DNA from: Pseudoalteromonas sp. P1-9
Lineage (GTDB): Bacteria; Pseudomonadota; Gammaproteobacteria; Enterobacterales; Alteromonadaceae
DNA length: 64,000 bases
Reading direction: 5' to 3'
NCBI RefSeq assembly: GCF_001399975.1
Contig: NZ_LKBD01000003.1
Span: forward strand, 1-64,000
Within the stretch, counting starts at the first letter, position 1; the number at the start of each line of letters is the position of its first letter. Position numbers and translations under genes: made by a program. Below, one piece after another: positions 1 to 8,564 of this stretch. The notes under the pieces were generated by a model. It did not search any database. It was not told where the DNA came from and was given only the letters and a program-made list of their open reading frames with translations.

Positions 1-22
1 GCCACACACGGCTTTAAAATAC

Positions 23-53
23 AAAACGCCCGATGAAGTGCATCGAGCGTTTT
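23..53 (-). terminator. Terminator-like hairpin after bamD
   Basis: Arms AAAACGCCCGATG (23-35) and CATCGAGCGTTTT (41-53) pair with one mismatch around a 5-base loop. It lies about 50 bases past the bamD stop, and the T/A-rich arm ends give it a U-tract in either direction. It is most likely the intrinsic terminator of bamD. Confidence 0.6.
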
Positions 54-102
54 AATATTAAAAGTGTCAACCCATGCTAGGATGGGTCAGCTAAGTGCAC
101 GC

Positions 103-867
103 CTATTTGTTTGCATCTAGCACAGCTTGTGCATTATTTTTTAATTCACTCAGCCCAAGTTTTTCGTAGCTTTTTACCATTAGCTCAAGGGCTTGTTTGG
201 TATAGCTGCTTTTTGAAAAGTGCTCTACCACATACTTACAGCGGTTTGCCGCAGCAAGGTAGGCCTCACGATCATAATAATAGTTTGCCACTTTTAGCTC
301 GTAACGTGCCATTTTATTAAGCAGCCACGCCATGCGTTTTTTGGCTTCGTTGGTGTATTTACTGTCTGGGTAATTTTTAACAAGCGTAGCAAAATCTTCG
401 TATGCGATTCGTGTACGCTTGGTGTCGCGATCAGCGCGATCAATACCAAAATACTCTTGGAATGCATTTTCATGGGCTTTAATATTTACTAAACCACGCA
501 TGTAATACATGTAATCTAAATCTTTGTGATTTGGGTTTAATTTAATAAAACGGTCAATGGTTGCCGTAGCCTGCTCAGTATTATTTGATTGATAATAGGC
601 GTAAATAAGGTCCATCTGAACTTGTTTTGATAGTGGTCCAAATGGGTAGCGTGAGTCAATCGCGCTTAGTAACTCGATTGCGCGTACATATAAACCTGAA
701 TCAAGCGTTTCTTTGGCATCTTGATAAAGTGCCTGTGGCGATTTATTCGGAACTCTTTGAATGTCCTCTTCGTCCGGCGCTGAAGAACATGCTGATAACA
801 CTGAGATTGCAAGCGCTAGCGCTAATGAACGTTTACTAAGCGAACGCTTCCCAACTACGTTTGTCAT
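103..867 (-). CDS. bamD: Outer membrane assembly lipoprotein BamD
   Basis: BamD is the essential lipoprotein of the BAM complex, which inserts beta-barrel proteins into the outer membrane. The 254-residue product begins with a basic, hydrophobic signal and a lipobox (LSAC, Cys27), so it is lipidated and held in the periplasmic leaflet. The rest is TPR-like helical repeats. The stretch around 'NKSPQALYQDAKETLDSG' and 'IELLSAIDSRYPFG' is typical of the BamD/YfiO family, and the length is close to the usual 245. It is divergent from rluD, an arrangement common in gammaproteobacteria, and the 137-base gap must hold both promoters. The signal peptide is slightly long, so a start a few codons downstream is possible. 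Confidence 0.95.
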   Translation of the reverse strand: MTNVVGKRSLSKRSLALALAISVLSACSSAPDEEDIQRVPNKSPQALYQDAKETLDSGLYVRAIELLSAIDSRYPFGPLSKQVQMDLIYAYYQSNNTEQATATIDRFIKLNPNHKDLDYMYYMRGLVNIKAHENAFQEYFGIDRADRDTKRTRIAYEDFATLVKNYPDSKYTNEAKKRMAWLLNKMARYELKVANYYYDREAYLAAANRCKYVVEHFSKSSYTKQALELMVKSYEKLGLSELKNNAQAVLDANK

Positions 868-1004
868 TAAAATACACCTTTTTATTATCTTGTTTGGGAT
901 TCCACCCTAGGCTCAGTCAGCAAAACCGAGTAAACTATGCATATTAGCGATTCTAACCGAGTAAGCAATAGCTTGCATTGGATTTTACATAATTAAGCGG
1001 AACA

Positions 1005-1982
1005 ATGGCAGAGCAAATTACACTATCAGCTGAAGTACCAATTGAACTGGGCGGTAAACGTCTAGACCAAGTTTTAGCAAAAATGTTCCCAGATTATTCG
1101 CGTTCGCGAATTAAAAACTGGATCCTCGACAATATGGTAAAGGTCGATGGTGAGGTACGTAACGTGCCGCGTGAAAAATTAATGGGATATGAGCAGATTG
1201 AAATCCATGCTGAACTCGAAACCGAAGTGGTGTTTGAAGCACAACAAATCGACCTCGATAAAGTGTATGAAGACGATCATATTTTAGTTGTTAACAAACC
1301 TGCTGGCTTAGTTGTGCACCCAGGTGCCGGCAACCCTGATGGCACTATGCTTAACGCGTTGCTGCACGATTATCCTGACATAGATTCAGTGCCGCGTGCC
1401 GGTATTGTGCATCGTCTTGATAAAGACACTACGGGGTTAATGGTAATAGCCAAAACAGTTCCTGCACAAACTCATTTAGTTGCTAATCTTCAAGCAAGAC
1501 GCAACTTTACGCGTGAATATGAGGCGATTTGTAATGGCACAATGACCGCTGGTGGCATGGTAGATGCGCCAATTGGTCGCCACCATACAAAGCGTACGCA
1601 TATGGCGGTAACTGAATTTGGCAAACCTGCTGTAACGCACTACCGTGTGGCAGAAAAATTCAGAGCGCACACGCGATTACGTTTGCGACTTGAAACCGGG
1701 CGTACGCACCAAATCCGTGTGCATATGGCGCACTTAAATCATGCCTTGATTGGTGATCCGCTATATCACGGCAGACCGCGTCCACCTAAAAATGCGACTC
1801 CAGAGTTTATTGAAGTGCTTCGCAACTTTAAACGTCAAGCACTGCACGCGGTAAAATTGGAACTCGAACATCCAATTACTGGTGAAATGATGAGTTGGCA
1901 AGCGCCTATTCCTGACGATATGAAGTTATTAACAGAAGCGCTTCGTCAAGATACCAAAGCTAATCCTAATATTGGGTACTAG
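1005..1982 (+). CDS. rluD: 23S rRNA pseudouridine(1911/1915/1917) synthase RluD
   Basis: RluD isomerises three uridines in helix 69 of 23S rRNA to pseudouridine, which matters for ribosome assembly. The 325-residue protein has an N-terminal S4 RNA-binding domain (about residues 18-75), then the RluA-type catalytic domain. The active-site motif HRLDKDTTG starts at residue 136, which puts the catalytic Asp at 139, as in E. coli RluD. The downstream motif 'TGRTHQIRVHM' is also family-typical. A GGAACA stretch just before ATG acts as the ribosome binding site. Its stop TAG overlaps the GTG start of pgeF by one base, so the two are translationally coupled. Confidence 0.97.
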   Translation: MAEQITLSAEVPIELGGKRLDQVLAKMFPDYSRSRIKNWILDNMVKVDGEVRNVPREKLMGYEQIEIHAELETEVVFEAQQIDLDKVYEDDHILVVNKPAGLVVHPGAGNPDGTMLNALLHDYPDIDSVPRAGIVHRLDKDTTGLMVIAKTVPAQTHLVANLQARRNFTREYEAICNGTMTAGGMVDAPIGRHHTKRTHMAVTEFGKPAVTHYRVAEKFRAHTRLRLRLETGRTHQIRVHMAHLNHALIGDPLYHGRPRPPKNATPEFIEVLRNFKRQALHAVKLELEHPITGEMMSWQAPIPDDMKLLTEALRQDTKANPNIGY

Positions 1983-2716
1983 TGGACACACTTGTAGCAA
2001 AATGGCAAGTACCAAGCGAGGTAGTTGCCTTTTCCACAACGCGACAAGGCGGCGTTTCTAAAGCGCCGTTTGCGTCGTTAAACCTGGCGCAGCACGTAAA
2101 TGATAACCCGCTAGATGTAGTAGAAAACCGCAAGCGTTTAACAACCCTATTACCACAAGCCCCTTTTTGGTTATCGCAAACCCACAGTACTCGCGTGGTG
2201 TGTGTCGATGCACAAACTGATGTGAATCAATTGTATGACGCTGATGCACTTTACACGCAACAGGTTAATCAACCTTTAGCGATTATGACGGCAGATTGCT
2301 TGCCTGTATTTGTGTGCTCAAAGCAAGGTGATGAAGTCGCGGTAATTCATGCCGGTTGGCGTGGTTTATTAAATGGTGTGATTGAAAATACACTCAATTG
2401 TTTTAAATCAAGCCAATTAATTGCGTATTTAGGTGCGGCAATTGGACCGCAAAAATTTGAAGTAGGCGATGACGTAAAAAATGCGTTTTGTAACAAGCAT
2501 GAAGGCACTATTAGGTGTTTTCAGCCTATTGATGAGAAGCCTAATAAGTACCTTGCGAATATTTATCAATTGGCACATATTGTACTTGAAAAGCAAGGTG
2601 TTAGCTCAATATCAGGTGGTGAATACTGCACTGTAACGCAACATGATTTATTTTTTTCCTATCGTCGCGATGGCGTCACTGGTCGTAATGCACACATAAT
2701 TTATATTGCTGATTGA
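1982..2716 (+). CDS. pgeF: Peptidoglycan editing factor PgeF (YfiH / multicopper polyphenol oxidase family)
   Basis: PgeF/YfiH proteins are cytoplasmic enzymes of the laccase-domain family. In E. coli the protein removes mis-incorporated L-Ser-containing peptidoglycan precursors; older annotations call it polyphenol oxidase. The 244 residues carry the three family signatures in order: 'SQTHS', 'TADCLPV' and 'HAGWRG', which provide the His/Cys/His metal-site ligands. The start is a GTG that overlaps the rluD stop by one base, which makes this frame the natural choice. rluD-pgeF-clpB is a conserved order in enterobacteria and Alteromonadales. The exact physiological reaction in this organism is inferred from the family. 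Confidence 0.92.
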   Translation: MDTLVAKWQVPSEVVAFSTTRQGGVSKAPFASLNLAQHVNDNPLDVVENRKRLTTLLPQAPFWLSQTHSTRVVCVDAQTDVNQLYDADALYTQQVNQPLAIMTADCLPVFVCSKQGDEVAVIHAGWRGLLNGVIENTLNCFKSSQLIAYLGAAIGPQKFEVGDDVKNAFCNKHEGTIRCFQPIDEKPNKYLANIYQLAHIVLEKQGVSSISGGEYCTVTQHDLFFSYRRDGVTGRNAHIIYIAD

Positions 2717-2760
2717 CCTTACTTTTTGTGTAATTATTTTTAACCTATTTTTACCTTTCT

Positions 2761-2790
2761 CTTGATCTTAAAAAAATTTATACCCATTTA
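2761..2790 (+). promoter_or_regulatory. Candidate sigma-32 (RpoH) promoter of clpB
   Basis: CTTGAT (2761-2766) and CCCATTTA (2783-2790) lie 16 bases apart, 34 bases upstream of the clpB ATG. The RpoH consensus is CTTGAA, then roughly 13-17 bases, then CCCCATnTA. clpB is a classic RpoH target, so position and sequence agree. No experimental support is visible here. Confidence 0.6.
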
Positions 2791-2823
2791 TAATTACAGT
2801 TAAGTTTTTTAAGGGTATCAAGC

Positions 2824-5400
2824 ATGCGATTAGATCGTTTTACTAGCAAATTTCAAGCTGCACTTGCTGATGCGCAATCATTGGCACTAGGCCGCGACCA
2901 TCAGTTTATTGAGCCAATTCACTTAATGTACAGTTTGCTTACGCAAACTGGGTCAAGTGTACGAGCATTGTTGGCACAAGCCGGTGTAAATGCCGACGAA
3001 ATGATGACCAAGGTATCTGCGGAAATCGACAAGTTATTTAAAGTTGACGGTGTAGGTGGTGATGTTCAGTTGTCACATAATATGGCTAATTTGTTGAATT
3101 TATGTGATAAGTACGCACAAAAACGCAAAGACTCGTACATTTCTAGCGAGATCTTCATTTTAGTTGCCTGTGAAGATAAAGGGCCGCTGGGCAGCTTGTT
3201 TAAGCAATTTGGTTTAACGCAAAACAAAATTGAAACCGCAATAAGCGCGATTCGTGGTGGTCAAAAAGTTGATAGCCCAAATGCCGAAGACACCCGCCAA
3301 GCGCTAGAGAAATTTACGGTAGATTTAACTGAGCGCGCCGAGTTAGGTAAACTCGATCCTGTGATAGGTCGTGATGAAGAAATTCGCCGTACGATTCAAG
3401 TATTGCAACGCCGTACTAAAAATAACCCCGTACTCATTGGTGAACCAGGAGTGGGTAAAACGGCGATTGCGGAAGGGCTCGCACAACGTATTATTAATGG
3501 TGAAGTGCCTGAAGGACTGAAAAACAAGCGTGTACTATCACTTGATATGGGCGCGCTTGTAGCTGGTGCAAAGTACCGAGGTGAATTTGAAGAACGCTTA
3601 AAGTCTGTTCTCAATGAGCTTGCCAAAGAAGAAGGGCAGGTTATTCTATTTATTGACGAAATCCACACCATGGTGGGAGCTGGTAAAAGTGATGGTGCAA
3701 TGGATGCCGGTAATATGCTTAAACCTGCACTTGCTCGCGGTGAGCTTCATTGCGTTGGTGCAACAACACTTGATGAGTATCGTCAGTACATTGAAAAAGA
3801 TGCTGCGTTGGAGCGCCGCTTCCAAAAAGTATTGGTTGAAGAGCCAAGCGTAGAAGACACCATAGCGATTTTACGTGGATTAAAAGAGCGCTACGAACTT
3901 CATCATACGGTAGAAATTACCGATCCAGCGATTGTTGCTGCGGCAACACTTTCTCATCGTTATATCAGCGACCGTCAATTGCCAGATAAAGCGATAGATT
4001 TGATTGATGAAGCGGGTTCACATATCCGCATGCAAATTGATTCAAAGCCTGAAGAGTTAGATCGCTTAGAGCGTAAGATTATTCAGCTAAAGCTTGAAGA
4101 TAATGCGCTGGCAAAAGAGACTGACGATGCATCAAAGTCGCGTCAGGCAGACATTCAAGCACAGATCAAACAACTTGATAGCCAGTATAATGAGTTAGAC
4201 GAAGTATGGAATGCGGAAAAAGCCTCGCTGCAGGGCACGCAAGTAATCAAAACTGAGTTAGAGCAAGCGCGATTAGATTTAGAAGTGGCAAGACGTGCTG
4301 GCGATTTACAGCGCATGAGTGAACTGCAATATGGTCGTATTCCTGAGTTAGAGCGCAAACTTGATTTAGCCTCGCAAGCTGAAATGCAGGATATGAGCTT
4401 ACTCGTTAACAAGGTTGGTGAAAACGAAATTGCCGAGATCCTCTCTCGTTGGACTGGTATTCCGGTGGCGAAAATGCTGCAAGGTGAACGCGATAAACTA
4501 CTTTCAATGGAAGCAAAACTGCACGAGAAAGTAGTGGGGCAAGATGAAGCTGTGGTGGCGGTGTCAAATGCGATTCGTCGCTCGCGCGCAGGCTTGGCTG
4601 ACCCGAATCGTCCAATCGGTTCGTTTTTATTCTTAGGCCCAACTGGGGTTGGTAAAACCGAGCTGACGAAAGCACTTGCCAACTTTATGTTCGATACAGA
4701 AGAAGCCATGGTGCGCATTGATATGTCTGAGTTTATGGAAAAACACTCAGTCGCGCGCTTGGTGGGTGCACCTCCCGGTTATGTGGGCTATGAAGAAGGT
4801 GGCTATCTAACAGAAGCGGTTCGTCGTAAGCCGTATTCAGTTGTATTGCTTGATGAAGTTGAAAAGGCGCACCCAGATGTTTTCAATATCTTGTTGCAAG
4901 TGCTTGATGATGGTCGTTTAACTGATGGGCAAGGGCGCACTATCGACTTTAAGAATACGGTGATTATTATGACCTCCAACTTAGGTTCAGATGTGATCCA
5001 AGAGCAAGCAAGTAATAACGACTACCAAGGACTTAAAAACACTTTGATGTCGGTGATTGGTCAGCACTTTAGACCTGAATTTATTAACCGTATTGATGAA
5101 ACAGTGGTATTCCATCCGTTAGCACAAGCGCACATTGAAAACATTGCGAAGATCCAATTACAACGCCTCGAGCAACGTTTGCAAGATAATGGATATCAGC
5201 TTGAACTTACGGATGCGGCGCTGGCTAAAATCGCAGAAGCGGGCTTTGACCCAGTGTTTGGCGCACGTCCATTAAAACGTGCCATTCAGCAAACCATTGA
5301 AAACCCATTAGCACAAACGCTGTTATCGGGCGAGTTCAAAGCGGGAAGTTGTTTTGTTGTCGATTGTTATGACGGTGAAATAGCCATTGCTTCAAAGTAA
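2824..5400 (+). CDS. clpB: Protein disaggregase chaperone ClpB
   Basis: ClpB is the hexameric cytoplasmic AAA+ machine that, with DnaK, pulls polypeptides out of aggregates after heat stress. The 858-residue protein is full length (E. coli has 857). It has the N-terminal Clp_N repeat domain, a first ATPase domain with Walker A GEPGVGKT and 'FIDEIH', a coiled-coil middle domain (about residues 410-520), and a second ATPase domain with GPTGVGKTE and the C-terminal ClpB D2-small domain. The middle domain separates it from ClpA and ClpC. It lies 107 bases after pgeF, behind its own heat-shock-like promoter, and ends in a strong bidirectional terminator. Confidence 0.98.
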   Translation: MRLDRFTSKFQAALADAQSLALGRDHQFIEPIHLMYSLLTQTGSSVRALLAQAGVNADEMMTKVSAEIDKLFKVDGVGGDVQLSHNMANLLNLCDKYAQKRKDSYISSEIFILVACEDKGPLGSLFKQFGLTQNKIETAISAIRGGQKVDSPNAEDTRQALEKFTVDLTERAELGKLDPVIGRDEEIRRTIQVLQRRTKNNPVLIGEPGVGKTAIAEGLAQRIINGEVPEGLKNKRVLSLDMGALVAGAKYRGEFEERLKSVLNELAKEEGQVILFIDEIHTMVGAGKSDGAMDAGNMLKPALARGELHCVGATTLDEYRQYIEKDAALERRFQKVLVEEPSVEDTIAILRGLKERYELHHTVEITDPAIVAAATLSHRYISDRQLPDKAIDLIDEAGSHIRMQIDSKPEELDRLERKIIQLKLEDNALAKETDDASKSRQADIQAQIKQLDSQYNELDEVWNAEKASLQGTQVIKTELEQARLDLEVARRAGDLQRMSELQYGRIPELERKLDLASQAEMQDMSLLVNKVGENEIAEILSRWTGIPVAKMLQGERDKLLSMEAKLHEKVVGQDEAVVAVSNAIRRSRAGLADPNRPIGSFLFLGPTGVGKTELTKALANFMFDTEEAMVRIDMSEFMEKHSVARLVGAPPGYVGYEEGGYLTEAVRRKPYSVVLLDEVEKAHPDVFNILLQVLDDGRLTDGQGRTIDFKNTVIIMTSNLGSDVIQEQASNNDYQGLKNTLMSVIGQHFRPEFINRIDETVVFHPLAQAHIENIAKIQLQRLEQRLQDNGYQLELTDAALAKIAEAGFDPVFGARPLKRAIQQTIENPLAQTLLSGEFKAGSCFVVDCYDGEIAIASK

Positions 5401-5412
5401 AACATAACAAAG

Positions 5413-5440
5413 AAAAAACCACCCAATTGGGTGGTTTTTT
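5413..5440. terminator. Bidirectional intrinsic terminator between clpB and the DUF4124 gene
   Basis: A perfect 12-bp stem, AAAAAACCACCC (5413-5424) with GGGTGGTTTTTT (5429-5440), closes a 4-base loop. A-runs and T-runs on both sides make it work for both convergent genes. Confidence 0.9.
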
Positions 5441-5863
5441 TTATTCACAAAATGCTTTTATACGCTGTTGTGCTTGTTTTTTGTATTTATCTTTAGCACT
5501 ACCTGAAATAGTCACTTCTTGGCCGTTTTCATCAACCTGACTAACTTGGTCGTAATTTTCTAATACGCTTAAATTATGTTTTGCGTTTTCACAGTATTCT
5601 TTTTTACGTGAAATCAGTGGGTCTGCATTGTCTGAAGTTGTATCGCTACCGAGTTCTAGTTTTCGTTTTTCGGCACCAAACGACGTATGATCTTTTAGCT
5701 CAAATGAGCGAACACCACTTTTGTGCGATGGTTCTACATATGAAAAATGGGCAATGCCTTTTTCATCAACCCAACTATAAACGGTTAACTGTTTCGCATC
5801 GACCTTGGCGATGAAGCAGCTAAGGGTTGTTAGTAGCAGGGTTATGACAGTAAACCTGTACAT
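5441..5863 (-). CDS. Secreted DUF4124-domain protein of unknown function
   Basis: The 140-residue product starts with a Sec signal peptide (hydrophobic residues 5-20, likely cut after VDA-K). It continues with a short DUF4124 domain, recognisable from 'VYSWVDEKGIAHFSY', a small beta-rich module found in many proteobacterial periplasmic proteins. The C-terminal half is charged, helical and low in complexity. DUF4124 has no established activity; the protein probably sits in the periplasm. It is convergent with clpB and divergent from gshA, alone in its transcription unit. One Cys near the C terminus (residue 139) is the only cysteine of the mature part besides that in 'YCENAK'. Confidence 0.8.
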   Translation of the reverse strand: MYRFTVITLLLTTLSCFIAKVDAKQLTVYSWVDEKGIAHFSYVEPSHKSGVRSFELKDHTSFGAEKRKLELGSDTTSDNADPLISRKKEYCENAKHNLSVLENYDQVSQVDENGQEVTISGSAKDKYKKQAQQRIKAFCE

Positions 5864-6132
5864 AGTTTAACTTTCCTTTGACTAAATATAATGTAACTAT
5901 AGCGCAAGCTTTTGGCTAAGGCTACTGCCTTTTTAAGCGCTGGTTATCTACCTAAGCTACTAATCTCATTATTCTTTTAGGTAGAGTAAATAATCTTGTA
6001 CTAATGCTATTAAAATCTAGTTACGAATAATTTTACCATCGCACCTTGAGGTATCGTAATGTTGACCATACATTGTTAAGATATTGAAAAAGCGACCACC
6101 TTACTAGGACTCGCGGTGAGAGGACTGAATTT

Positions 6133-7701
6133 TTGAAAACAGTGTCAATAGATTCGATACTAAGTACCTTATCTGAACAAGGCTCAGCGAGCGTATTAAA
6201 GGGTATCAAACGAGGTGTAGAGCGAGAGTGTTTACGTATAGATAAGCACCGTCTTGCAAAAACGTCACATCATAATGCGCTTGGCAGCGCGCTAACGCAC
6301 CCATATATCACAACCGATTTTTCCGAGTCTTTACTTGAATTTATTACGCCTGCCTGTAGTGATATCGAGCAAACACTTGCGCAGCTTGAAGATATTCATA
6401 AATTTACGCTAGCAAATATTGATGGCGAAGAGTTGTGGCCGTTGAGCATGCCTTGCTTTATTGAAGATCAGGATGAAATTCGATTAGCGGACTATGGCAG
6501 TTCAAATGTCGGTAAAATGAAGACTTTGTATCGCCAAGGGTTAAAAAATCGTTACGGCAGTATGATGCAAGCAATTGCCGGTGTGCATTTTAACTTATCG
6601 TTTCCTGAAGCGTTTTGGACACAGTTGCAGCAAATTGAAGGCAACAGCGATAAATTAAGTGATTATATTTCAGATAAATACTTTTCGTTGATTCGAAATT
6701 TCAAACGAGAGTTGTGGCTGATCAGCTATTTATTTGGCGCATCTCCAGCACTGTGTAGTTCGTTCTTAGGTGGACGTAAAACCAATTTGCCATTTGAGTC
6801 ATTAGGTAAAGGCACATTATATTTACCTTATGCCACGTCATTGCGATTAGGTGATTTAGGTTACACCAACAGTGCGCAGTCAAGCTTGCGTGTTACCTAC
6901 AACAGTCTTGAAGAATATTTAGAGGGCTTTAAGCAGGCGATTTCAATGACTTCTGATTTATATCAGCAGTTTGGCGATTACCGCGACGAGCCAGCAAAGC
7001 AGCTTAATCAAAATATTTTGCAAATTGAAAATGAGTTTTACTCACCGATCCGACCAAAGCGAAACGCGCAATCGGGGCAAACGCCAAGCGAAGCACTCGC
7101 TGATGGTGGAGTAGAATACATTGAAGTGCGAGCACTTGATGTTAACCCGTTTTCTGAAGTTGGGATAAGCAAAGAACAGATTCAGTTTTTAGATGTATTC
7201 TTACTTTATTGTGCAATCAAACCAGCACAGGACCTAGCGTGGCAAGAACAAGTAGAAACGCAGGCAAACTTAGACCTTGTTGTTAATCAAGGACGTGAGC
7301 CTGGATTAGCATTGTCTGACAAAGGCAAAGCGCATTTACTCAGTGATTGGGCTGGCGATATTTTCACTGAGCTTAAGAAAATTGCGAAACTCTTTGACGA
7401 GGCATTTGGTACTCAAGAGTATAGCGCGGTGATTAGCAAGCTTGAACAATCAGTTGCAAATCCTGAATTAACTTACTCAGGGCTGTTCTTAGCACATTTG
7501 TTGGAACAGCAAGAAGATAATGGTCATTACGCGCTAAAACTGGCAAGTGATTATAAACAGAATACGCTTGGCAAAGGCTATCAAGTATTTGATCAAGCCT
7601 TGTTTGAACGTGAAGCAGTGGCATCACACAGCAAGCAAAAAGAAATAGAGGCCAGCGATACGCAAAGCTTTGTTCAGTTCTTAGATGATTATTTTAAGTA
7701 A
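6133..7701 (+). CDS. gshA: Glutamate-cysteine ligase GshA
   Basis: GshA joins glutamate and cysteine with ATP, the first and rate-limiting step of glutathione synthesis. The 522 residues match the gammaproteobacterial family-1 enzyme (E. coli 518). Diagnostic stretches are 'GVERECLRI' near residue 28, 'TDFSESLLEFITP', 'HFNLSFP', and the central 'YIEVRALDVNPF'. The apparent start is TTG at 6133; no in-frame ATG fits better, since the conserved N-terminal part begins almost at once. A rho-independent terminator follows directly. gshB is not in the window. Confidence 0.96.
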   Translation: MKTVSIDSILSTLSEQGSASVLKGIKRGVERECLRIDKHRLAKTSHHNALGSALTHPYITTDFSESLLEFITPACSDIEQTLAQLEDIHKFTLANIDGEELWPLSMPCFIEDQDEIRLADYGSSNVGKMKTLYRQGLKNRYGSMMQAIAGVHFNLSFPEAFWTQLQQIEGNSDKLSDYISDKYFSLIRNFKRELWLISYLFGASPALCSSFLGGRKTNLPFESLGKGTLYLPYATSLRLGDLGYTNSAQSSLRVTYNSLEEYLEGFKQAISMTSDLYQQFGDYRDEPAKQLNQNILQIENEFYSPIRPKRNAQSGQTPSEALADGGVEYIEVRALDVNPFSEVGISKEQIQFLDVFLLYCAIKPAQDLAWQEQVETQANLDLVVNQGREPGLALSDKGKAHLLSDWAGDIFTELKKIAKLFDEAFGTQEYSAVISKLEQSVANPELTYSGLFLAHLLEQQEDNGHYALKLASDYKQNTLGKGYQVFDQALFEREAVASHSKQKEIEASDTQSFVQFLDDYFK

Positions 7702-7705
7702 TAAA

Positions 7706-7729
7706 AAACGCGGCTGAATGGCCGCGTTT
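7706..7729 (+). terminator. Intrinsic terminator of gshA
   Basis: A 9-bp stem, AAACGCGGC (7706-7714) with GCCGCGTTT (7721-7729), starts five bases after the gshA stop codon. The T-run is short, so it may be only moderately efficient. Confidence 0.75.
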
Positions 7730-7803
7730 CACTTTCAGGGATGAAACAATGTGTTTTGCTTAATAATTGAGATAGGGTTTTGACGCAAAAGTTCAAAATT
7801 ATT

Positions 7804-8409
7804 ATGAAAAAAATTATCCCACTTGTACTTACCGCCACATTAGCCGGTTGTGCCACGCCACCACCGCAAAATCCGAATAACCTATGTGATATATTTTTTG
7901 AACATCGAGATTGGTATTTTGATGCCAAAGATGCGCAAGAAAAATGGGGAGCGCCAAAGCACTTACTGATGAGTATGATGTTTCAGGAAAGCTCGTTTAA
8001 GCATAATGCAGCGCCTCCAATGGAATACTTCCTTGGCTTTATTCCAACAGGCCGAGCGAGCTCTGCTTATGGGTACTCACAGGCAAAAACACCAACATGG
8101 AATGATTATGTGAGTAAAAGTGGCAATAGCGGCGCAGACAGAGACGACTTTGCTGACGCTATCGATTTTATGGGGTGGTTTGTATATAACACGCATAAAA
8201 TAAATGGTGTATCGAAGTGGGACGCATACGGGCAATATTTAAATTACCATGAAGGGTGGGGAGGCTATCGCCGTGGTACCTACAAGAAAAAAGCATGGTT
8301 AATGAAAACGGCGCAAAAGGTGAAGGTGCGTACTGGTAATTATGGTGTGCAGCTTAAAAAGTGCGAAGATGATTTAAATAAAAATTGGCTACAACGTTTG
8401 TTTAGTTAA
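7804..8409 (+). CDS. Lipoprotein with lytic transglycosylase (SLT) fold
   Basis: The ATG at 7804 is chosen over an upstream TTG at 7780 because it gives a clean lipoprotein signal: two basic residues, a hydrophobic core and a lipobox (LAGC). The 201-residue protein then shows 'LLMSMMFQESSFKHNA', the glutamate-containing motif of SLT-type lytic transglycosylases, and 'AYGYSQAKTPTWNDY', which matches the family's next helix. Such enzymes cut the glycan strands of peptidoglycan with 1,6-anhydro product formation. The C-terminal region with 'YLNYHEGWGGY' is typical of a small marine-gammaproteobacterial subfamily. Activity is inferred from motifs. It is alone between gshA and a convergent CorC-type gene. 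Confidence 0.85.
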   Translation: MKKIIPLVLTATLAGCATPPPQNPNNLCDIFFEHRDWYFDAKDAQEKWGAPKHLLMSMMFQESSFKHNAAPPMEYFLGFIPTGRASSAYGYSQAKTPTWNDYVSKSGNSGADRDDFADAIDFMGWFVYNTHKINGVSKWDAYGQYLNYHEGWGGYRRGTYKKKAWLMKTAQKVKVRTGNYGVQLKKCEDDLNKNWLQRLFS

Positions 8410-8433
8410 TAAGAGATTTTAGCCTTTAGACAA

Positions 8434-8460
8434 CAGGTTTTAGACTATTACTAAAACCTG
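8434..8460 (+). terminator. Hairpin after the transglycosylase gene
   Basis: Perfect 10-bp arms, CAGGTTTTAG (8434-8443) and CTAAAACCTG (8451-8460), close a 7-base loop and are followed by CTTTTAATTT. This is a plausible intrinsic terminator with a weak T-tract. Its 3' arm contains AAACCTG, the unit of the tandem array that starts 14 bases later. Confidence 0.65.
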
Positions 8461-8473
8461 CTTTTAATTTCTG

Positions 8474-8563
8474 CTGAAACCTGAAACCTGAAACCTGAAA
8501 CCTGAAACCTGAAACCTGAAACCTGAAACCTGAAACCTGAAACCTGAAACCTGAAACCTGAAA
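8474..8563. repeat. Heptanucleotide tandem repeat (CTGAAAC), 12 perfect copies plus a partial one
   Basis: From 8474 to 8557 the 7-base unit CTGAAAC is repeated 12 times without a mismatch, then CTGAAA follows (8558-8563). The array stops two bases before the stop codon of the minus-strand CorC-type gene, in the gap between two convergent genes. A perfect array of a 7-mer is expected to change copy number by slipped-strand replication. It lies outside both reading frames, so length change would not shift either protein. The unit matches the 3' arm of the neighbouring hairpin, from which it may have grown. Confidence 0.97.
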
Positions 8564-8564
8564 T

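Noticed and set aside
4155..4718. 187-codon minus frame inside clpB
   Set aside because: Serine-rich shadow of the clpB codons on the opposite strand; clpB is intact over the whole region.
8474..8563. CRISPR-like array
   Set aside because: The repeats are 7 bases and directly joined; there are no spacers and no cas genes.
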